Origin: Fragilaria radians
Lineage: Eukaryota > Bacillariophyta > Fragilariophyceae > Fragilariales > Fragilariaceae
DNA length: 26,280 bases
Assembly (NCBI GenBank): GCA_900642245.1
Contig: CAAAJI010000175.1
Coordinates: 88,469 to 114,748, forward strand
Direction: 5' to 3'
This document shows positions 20,411 through 26,280 of the stretch, in pieces. The notes under the pieces were generated by a model, which searched no databases, had not been told where the DNA came from, and saw only the letters and a program-made list of their open reading frames with translations. Both the position numbers and the translations under genes were made by a program. Each line of letters opens with the position of its first letter. Positions within the stretch are counted from its first letter, which is position 1.

Positions 20411-21823
20411 AAGTATTGAATTGCAATTTGTTATGGCTAGGATACACTTCTTTTGGTTGAGGATAGATTTTGTAACAAAAACGGGTATTTTTTGTAATTT
20501 TTACTAATCGTGTATATGCATGTCTACACTGCAGCATCCCGGAATAAAAATGGTATGGATGAAACAAAGTGATCGTTCACAACTTCTATTCTTGATTCAA
20601 TTACCACATCTTTGTATGCTAATTACGAATCAATTTGATGCATGGAACATGATTTTTCTTTTAGATTTCGTGTGTTTTTGATACTGCTGATTGATAAGCA
20701 ACAACTGATTGAATTATTCATTGTTGGTGTTATTTCAAGCGGCTTTGTCAAAACCTTTTAAAGCTAAGTCTTCTGCTTTTTGATGGAAAACATGTTCCTT
20801 CAATACATCAAGCACTAAGTCCTTCGCTAGGGAGGATCAAGAGTTCTGTATGTAGATGTGTATGTCAACTTGCAAACATTAAACAAAAATAGATACCGGC
20901 AGGTGGAAAAATTAGAAAATTCTATTCTGGATTGAACATGAGTTTAAGATGTTTGCTAAAGTGAAATATCAACCTCCAAAACAGAGGTAGAAGGTTCAAG
21001 TTAATGATTTAAGTCTGCAGAAAATAAACTAGAGATAATATCTAAGCATCAATTTCATAAAAGACATAGTGTAAGGTAAAAGCCAAAGAAGGGGTTTCAA
21101 TGAAAAACCATTTCTCATACCACACACTAAATTTTGCATAAAATTAGAGATTCATTTCAAATTGAAATTCCATTTTTAGCGGTATAAAGACGTTGTACCT
21201 CTGTAAGAGTTATCCTGAATGAAGATAATGTTAAACCAATGATAGTTAACAATTTTACAATCACTTCAACAACTGTAAACGTATCTTGCTCACATTAAGT
21301 ACATTTTTCTAGCACAGCATTAAATATTTTTTAGCACACACAATTAATTTGATGATGTAGTTAATTACGTCATCCCAAGAATGCCATAAAGCCTGAATAG
21401 CAAATTGTCTATACGCCAACTCCCTAGAAGATTTGACTATGAGATTCTATTACAGAACATTCCACTCATGATATCTCATTATGACCTCTCAATCAACAAT
21501 AACAGTAATAACTGTGCAAGGCAACATGACTAACTAACAAGCCAAATGCTTGAAAACTTATGGATGCACATGGATACGTTTATTATGCTATACGATAACA
21601 TTCCATATCTTCTATTTTTGCGGAATTTTTTTACAACGGAAAGGTTGTCACGAACACGCATGACATCATCCAAATGTTCTGTATTTGCATGCCCTTCGGG
21701 TTCGTAAACTGCGATTTTGATTTTAAGCAAAATACGTGGTAGAGCAGTCGTGAGCACAATTTCTATCTGTCAGTCATTTATCTTTATTCGATTTACGTAT
21801 CAAGTCAACTCTGCTTCATCACG
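20411..21823. other. Intergenic region, nothing recognised
   Basis: This 1.4-kb AT-rich stretch lies between two plus-strand genes. It must hold the 3' flank of the UPF0301-like gene (an AATAAA at 20543) and the promoter of the light-harvesting gene. An ACGTCA occurs at 21368-21373. No open frame with protein-like content and no repeat of note was found. Confidence 0.6.
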
Positions 21824-22772
21824 ATGAGTCCATTTTCATTGTTATTTTCCAGATGTATCACCTCTTGTCTTCTGGTAATGTCCATTCATCGGATAGAAGT
21901 TTCGTCTTTGGCAGTTCGATCTTCCTCCTCGTCCTCCTACTCATCCATCAGATCCGTTGTGAGAATGACAGATACGCTCAAGAATGACGATGGTTCTTCA
22001 TCTTATTCCGTTGCAGAAACAAAGCAAAGGACATCAGGTCCAGAAATGTCGGAAGCTATTCCATTTCTTGCTCGTCCTAAAGTTCTAACTAAGGAACTAG
22101 CAGGTGATTTTGGCTTTGATCCCTTGCACTTGGCCAAGGATCGTGATACTCTCTGGTATTATCGCGAAATTGAAATCAAACATGCACGTTTGGCAATGTT
22201 GGTAGGTAATAGTAAAACCTTTGAAGAAGGCGTATTCAACTTGTTGAATGGTATATCGTTTCCACATCAATTTACATTCACGCTTTCATTTGTACTAATA
22301 ATTTCCTTTACTTTCTCCACAGGCTGCTGCAGGATGGCCCACATCTGAAATTCTTGACCGTCCCATTGCTGAATATTTTAACGTACCATCTGCATTGGAT
22401 GACATGGATCGTGTCCCATTTTGGGGCAATGGAAATTTGGATCAAATTCGACCAGAATTTTGGGGATTTTGTTTGGGATTATCAGCCGCGATTGATTCCT
22501 ACCAGAATCAAAGATCTCGTACTCAAAAGGATTATACACCCGGTGATTTGGGTTGGGATCCTTTGAATTTGGCATCCTCCACAACAGAATCATCGAGGAA
22601 GAGTGAATTGCAATTGGCGGAAATGCAAAATGGTCGATTGGCCATGTTGGGCGTGACGGGCTTTGCTGTACAAGAATTTGTAGTATCTCAAGGTGTCGTA
22701 GATGAAACTCCCATCTTCTTTCAACCATTGACAGAAACGGCGGAAAATATATTGAAGGGAATATTGGAATAA
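21824..22772 (+). CDS. Light-harvesting complex superfamily protein of the red lineage (possibly RedCAP-like)
   Basis: Two exons, 21824-22201 and 22323-22772, around a 121-bp GT-AG intron (22202-22322); splicing joins HARLAML to AAAGWPTSEIL. The product is 275 aa. A signal-peptide-like N-terminus (FSRCITSCLLVMSIHRIEVS) and Ser-rich stretch suggest plastid import. Helix 1 carries EIEIKHARLAML (E117, H120, R122), the middle helix is about 168-186, and helix 3 carries ELQLAEMQNGRLAMLGVTGF (E226, N229, R231). These are chlorophyll ligands and charge pairs of the LHC fold in thylakoid membranes. GDFGFDPLHLA before helix 1 and GDLGWDPLNLA before helix 3 are internal repeats of the same motif. The exact subfamily is uncertain: RedCAP or a divergent Lhcr/Lhcf are possible. 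Without splicing the frame stops soon after 22340. Confidence 0.92.
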
Positions 22773-23164
22773 AGAACAATGGAGACAGGTAGAAAAGAAA
22801 TATGTCATCATGTCACCCTCCCAAATTACACTTTCGTTCCTTTGCTGCATGTCACATCCACACGAGTATACCAGATTACATGAATTTCTGTGTCCATCTC
22901 TACACTGCTAAGCCAATACACAATACTGAATGCTTCATTTTACTGTGAACAAAAGAGAAATTATTGGAAAAGGAGATACTATTAAGCGATTACTTTTCCT
23001 ACTGCATTTGAAATGAACTATTTATAGTATTTGAATTCTAATAGAGCTCAATAATGATTCGAAAGTTATCATATACTTTAGGCGCAAAACTATGTTCCAA
23101 AATGTATAACACGGTATAACAAGTCATTGGAGATTTCAATTGTAAAAGAGTCCTCCTTGTTAAA
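22773..23164. other. Convergent intergenic region, nothing recognised
   Basis: About 390 bp between the stop codons of two convergent genes. It should contain both 3' untranslated regions and polyadenylation signals. No ORF, repeat or structured element is supported. Confidence 0.6.
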
Positions 23165-24097
23165 TCATCTAAGATTTTTGTATTTCCCAACTCTATTTTT
23201 CTTGGTTAGCTTGGTTTTCTTGGCTGAATCTGATTTCCTTGGATGAGACTTATCCATGTCGATCATGATATGAGATGCATTTTCCTGCCCTATGGGATCC
23301 TGCAACAAGTTGTCAATACCCAAACCTCCTATAATTGGTTCGTCATGACCAAGTTCCTTTTCTACATCATTCTTTTCCATCGGTGCATCCATTCTTTGTA
23401 AACCCACATGTTGTTTTTGTTGTTGCTTTTTTTTAGATTGTGGTAATTGCAATTGAATTTGAGTTTCAGATGTCAATGGTCTTCCTCGATAATCCTTTGT
23501 ACCCCATCGTAAATGAGAAGGCTTATTTTCGTCAAGACGTGTATCCTTCCGAATATTCTTTTGTCGACTTCGAATCTTTTTTGGCGTCGGAAGTGCAGCC
23601 GACGAAGAAAGTTGTTTTGATTCTGGATTATTAGTATTGTTGTTGTTGTCAGTAGTAGTAGTAGTAGAAGTATTCGCCATTGTAGTGGAGTCTTCGATGT
23701 GAATTCTTTCAACTTCTTGTTGTTGACGTTCTTTCTTTCCCATTTTCTTTTTCTTCTTTGTAGTAATTGTTGTCGTTGGAAAGAGTGATTTATCGGAAGA
23801 CGTTGACACAAATTTCTTGTGTCGTGTTTCATCAATATTTGTTCGTCCATCCTCCTCATCCTCCTCTTCCTCATTGTCATTATGATGATGATTCTTCTGA
23901 GTCGAATGTTGAATGGAAGTATCATCCTCATCATCGTCATCATCAGTTTTCTTTCGTCGACGTCCTACAGCCATAATCATGGAAGCAAAGGATATTCCAT
24001 CCATTGGATTGTTCGATGAGGCATTGGATGTGACTGCGCCTACTCCTTTGCGAGAGGAAGATTTTTTGTTATTATTCATAGGCATCGGTAGTTTCAT
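23165..24097 (-). CDS. Lysine-rich low-complexity protein, unidentified, probably nuclear
   Basis: Single-exon 310-aa open frame starting MKLPMPMNNNKK. It is built of low-complexity blocks: Asp/Glu runs (about 52-83), a Lys run before MGKKERQQQEVERIH, a Thr/Asn-rich run, a Gln/Lys run and a basic C-terminus ending KKTKLTKKNRVGKYKNLR. Two parts are not low complexity and look conserved: the short hydrophobic GISFASMIMAVGRRRKK near residue 35-50, and KKIRSRQKNIRKDTR followed by KPSHLRWGTKDYRGRPLT around 173-210. The basic motifs suggest a nuclear or nucleolar protein, but I do not recognise the family. Its start codon is only 137 bp from the divergent RED/IK-like gene. The coding DNA contains trinucleotide-repeat-like runs, so length may vary between strains. 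Confidence 0.75.
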   Translation of the reverse strand: MKLPMPMNNNKKSSSRKGVGAVTSNASSNNPMDGISFASMIMAVGRRRKKTDDDDDEDDTSIQHSTQKNHHHNDNEEEEDEEDGRTNIDETRHKKFVSTSSDKSLFPTTTITTKKKKKMGKKERQQQEVERIHIEDSTTMANTSTTTTTDNNNNTNNPESKQLSSSAALPTPKKIRSRQKNIRKDTRLDENKPSHLRWGTKDYRGRPLTSETQIQLQLPQSKKKQQQKQHVGLQRMDAPMEKNDVEKELGHDEPIIGGLGIDNLLQDPIGQENASHIMIDMDKSHPRKSDSAKKTKLTKKNRVGKYKNLR

Positions 24098-24234
24098 GTT
24101 GAAATCAATGTTGAAATCAAAAAATAATTGTGGTTGGATGGCGGAAATTGCTTCAGTAACACGCTAGTCACAGTGCCAGTAGTACTTGTTGAAATACCGT
24201 TCCAAATTCCAACCGTACCAAATAGACTCGTTAC
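24098..24234. promoter_or_regulatory. Compact bidirectional promoter, 137 bp
   Basis: The divergent start codons at 24097 (-) and 24235 (+) are separated by only 137 bp, so the two transcripts probably share one promoter. No canonical TATA box is evident. Confidence 0.5.
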
Positions 24235-25533
24235 ATGAACAATGATGACTTTCGAGCACTCCTTCAACAGGGTGGAAAGACGACACGAGAAATTGCTAGG
24301 GAGGCAGTTGAACGTGAATTTCTAAAACGTAAGAGACGTCGGAATGCTCATGATGATGGGGCAAGTTCTTCCGATGACGACGGCAAGCATAAGAAAACCA
24401 CACGTCAAAAATCCAAGGAAACGAACGATCCTTCTCCATCAACATCTGATGCAATGAATGTCATGCATACATATCGTGATCGAGCTCGTGAAAGACGAGA
24501 GGGAATCATAACAACGTTGACAACATCAAATGACGACAACGACAATGATGAGGACAAAATCATGAATGGAGTGTCAGCTGTTGAATCTAAGGATACGTTG
24601 CCTAATATCACGTCATCCAAGGAAGTTGAAGAATCTTCCTCTTCCTTAAAAACTCCAGTTTATACTCCGTTGTTGGATATTCCACAATCCGCCGCGGATG
24701 CCAAGCAACGTTTGGTGTATTGGGAAAACGAAGACCCACAAGGTATTACTACACCATTGGGACGATCGATTTTAAAGTTTTTTTCACATCAAGTCTATCC
24801 AACAATTAAATCTACAATACAGCAGCCAACGCCAATGTTTGCATCCACTGAGGCAACGTCAGCGGGTGTGGTCCTCCAAAGAACACAGTACAAGATTCAT
24901 CCAGCTAATTTTCGTATGGTATGGACTAGTCCCGAAGAACATATCTCTATGGCATCGATGTCATCCGATAAGACAACTATAATACATCAAGGAATCTTCT
25001 CACACCCCGATTTACTACAAAAGATTGTACAAAAAATGAGACCCTCCAATTCTATCCAAGACAACAATAATCGAGATAATCCAATGTTAGGCACACAGAA
25101 CGAATCAAATCATATTAATCCATCAACCTCCGAGAGTAAGGACAGCGACGACGAAGATATCTTTGATGACGTTGGTGAGTATGTACCAGATTATTCATCT
25201 ACTAATAATCTAGAAGCCAACCAATCTATCAAGGAAGATCCTCCATCGATCTTTGCCAACTTGTTACCTAACCAAGAAAACGATGAGGAAGGAGTTGAAT
25301 TATTAAAAGATTCGAATCAAATCCTTCATCTTGTTCGACAAGCTGTGTCTAGGGGACACAATTCGGAAAGGCCAAAAAATTCGTTATCATCCTATAACGG
25401 CCGATATGGAGAAGATGAGATGGACGCTGACTTTGATGGGACTCTGGAGGTTGATAGTGATCATGAAGATGATAAGGCCAAGAAGAAGAAAAAAAAGAAA
25501 AAGAATACATCGGACGGTGGAAACTTAAGCTAA
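24235..25533 (+). CDS. RED/IK-like spliceosome-associated protein
   Basis: Single-exon 432-aa protein. Landmarks follow the order in human RED (IK): NDDFRALLQ at the N-terminus, YRDRARERREG (80-90), a GRSILKFF segment (176-183), a beta-like FRMVW, the acidic box DIFDDVGEYVPD (308-319; human NIFEDIGDYVPS), then SSYNGRYGEDEMDADFDG and an acidic VDSDHEDD near the end. The family works with SMU1 in activation of the spliceosome in the nucleus. The human RE/RD repeat is absent, and the protein stops in a Lys run (eight to nine residues) without the C-terminal RWDF-type motif, so it is shorter than human RED (about 557 aa). Low complexity is high, so homology rests on the motif order rather than on long identity. 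Confidence 0.8.
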   Translation: MNNDDFRALLQQGGKTTREIAREAVEREFLKRKRRRNAHDDGASSSDDDGKHKKTTRQKSKETNDPSPSTSDAMNVMHTYRDRARERREGIITTLTTSNDDNDNDEDKIMNGVSAVESKDTLPNITSSKEVEESSSSLKTPVYTPLLDIPQSAADAKQRLVYWENEDPQGITTPLGRSILKFFSHQVYPTIKSTIQQPTPMFASTEATSAGVVLQRTQYKIHPANFRMVWTSPEEHISMASMSSDKTTIIHQGIFSHPDLLQKIVQKMRPSNSIQDNNNRDNPMLGTQNESNHINPSTSESKDSDDEDIFDDVGEYVPDYSSTNNLEANQSIKEDPPSIFANLLPNQENDEEGVELLKDSNQILHLVRQAVSRGHNSERPKNSLSSYNGRYGEDEMDADFDGTLEVDSDHEDDKAKKKKKKKKNTSDGGNLS

Positions 25534-25960
25534 TCCACATGTACAACGATATCATATGAATACTGGCTTTATTTTAATACTTTGGGCAAAGGCTTATTAT
25601 TCCTTTGCTGTATCTAGAATCCTTTCATTATTTCGCTTATCATATATTGAAGTTTCAAAATATTTGATTCAAAGCAAGTCATCACCAATATGGGTATATC
25701 CAAGTAAATTTGGGAATGGTTTGATTGACAGCAACTCATTCCTTATCATTCGGACCAACTCATTCCACATCATTCGGACCCCCAAGTCTGCTTGTGTTGA
25801 ATACTAACCATTGATAGTCTTCCATCTATTGTATGAAATGGCACAATTATTTGTAACCTTTATCACACCTTTGATGATGCATAGTGAGAAAAGGACGAAT
25901 CAACCAAGTGTCAACAAAAGTCAAAATATCACTCGTGTTATGACATCTTTCGTAACAAAA
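25534..25960. other. Convergent intergenic region
   Basis: About 430 bp between the stop of the RED-like gene and the stop of the edge-truncated minus-strand gene. Apart from a 24-bp tandem duplication at 25732-25779 I see nothing in it. Confidence 0.6.
25732..25779. repeat. Tandem duplication, 2 x 24 bp
   Basis: The unit CAACTCATTCC-TT/AC-ATCATTCGGAC occurs twice head to tail (25732-25755 and 25756-25779) with two mismatches. It lies in non-coding sequence. Confidence 0.85.
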
Positions 25961-26278
25961 TTATGCCCACATCATAGTTTCCTCCACGATGGACGGTGAT
26001 GATGACTGTCGTTGTTGCAATGCCTTGACAGGATTTGCGACGTGGGAATGCTCAATTGTCTTGAGTTGTTTTATTTGACGACGAGAACGAAAGCGACAAA
26101 ACACACTTTGCAAGAGAGGTCGATGAGATAACCAAGAAAATAACTTTCTTCCACCAAGAGATGCATCCTTCTTATGATTATTCTTGTCATGACAACGACG
26201 ATGAAAACAAAAAAGATCAAAATGATCCTTGGATAGATGAGAACATTCGTGAATAGTATCGACTTGAGATTCTGGAAG
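25961..26278 (-). CDS. C-terminal end of an unidentified gene, cut by the window edge
   Basis: Reading the minus strand from the right edge, one frame stays open for 105 codons to a TAA at 25961-25963. It has no Met until the last four residues (MMWA), so it is the 3' part of a gene or a last exon that starts outside the window. The sequence is protein-like and not low complexity: HLSKDHFDLFCFHRRCHDKN, GGRKLFSWLSHRPLLQSVFC, RFRSRRQIKQLKTIEHSHVA. Cys and His are frequent in the first 30 residues, which might hint at metal binding, but the spacing does not match a zinc finger I know. The family is not recognised. Confidence 0.6.
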   Translation of the reverse strand, partial: LPESQVDTIHECSHLSKDHFDLFCFHRRCHDKNNHKKDASLGGRKLFSWLSHRPLLQSVFCRFRSRRQIKQLKTIEHSHVANPVKALQQRQSSSPSIVEETMMWA

Positions 26279-26280
26279 AG

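Noticed and set aside
23440..24167. Open frames overlapping the low-complexity minus-strand gene on the plus strand
   Set aside because: They arise from trinucleotide-type repeats that stay open in several frames; they have no independent support.
1..26280. CRISPR arrays, insertion sequences, complete retrotransposons, rRNA or tRNA genes
   Set aside because: No regularly spaced direct repeats, terminal repeats with an intact transposase or reverse transcriptase, or foldable tRNA cloverleaf was found by reading both strands.

Overview
This is a piece of nuclear genome from a photosynthetic eukaryote, most likely a diatom or a close stramenopile alga. The reasons are: short spliceosomal GT-AG introns (62-122 bp) in four genes; a red-lineage light-harvesting protein; two proteins with signal-peptide-like N-termini that suggest import into a secondary plastid; and typical eukaryotic housekeeping genes (mitochondrial m-AAA protease, 20S proteasome alpha subunit, ER Hsp70 of the GRP170 class, RED/IK-like splicing factor). 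The species cannot be fixed from the sequence alone. Genes alternate between strands, with no operon logic.

Layout. 1-1822: no convincing gene, one exon-like scrap at 1138-1324. 1823-4402 (-): AFG3/paraplegin-type FtsH protease, 2 exons. 5216-6043 (+): proteasome alpha-2 subunit, 2 exons. 6044-10098: gene-poor, with decayed coding-like stretches (best at 7011-7847) and repeats. 10099-11091 (+): aldo-keto reductase copy A, followed by a truncated minus-strand relic of the GRP170 3' end. 11092-13499: gene-poor, a second coding-like relic and the diverged second copy of a repeat block. 13500-14495 (+): aldo-keto reductase copy B. 14615-17657 (-): complete 4-exon GRP170/HYOU1-like Hsp70, tail-to-tail with copy B. 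18428-20410 (+): a double-domain UPF0301/DUF179 protein, probably plastid. 21824-22772 (+): light-harvesting-like protein, 2 exons. 23165-24097 (-) and 24235-25533 (+): a divergent pair, an unrecognised lysine-rich low-complexity protein and a RED/IK homologue. 25961-26278 (-): the 3' end of a gene that runs off the right edge.

The most interesting structure is the reductase segment. The two reductases differ at about 18 of 331 residues, while their upstream sequence is only patchily alignable. Copy A carries behind it a stub of the neighbouring GRP170 gene, so the arrangement reductase / tail-to-tail GRP170 is ancestral and copy A is the daughter. Copy A also has a 136-bp-period direct repeat just before its start codon. 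I did not find a mobile-element system, CRISPR array, tRNA, rRNA or a clearly new multi-gene system. The novelty here is in duplication history, gene relics, an overlooked edge gene and unusual domain arrangements.
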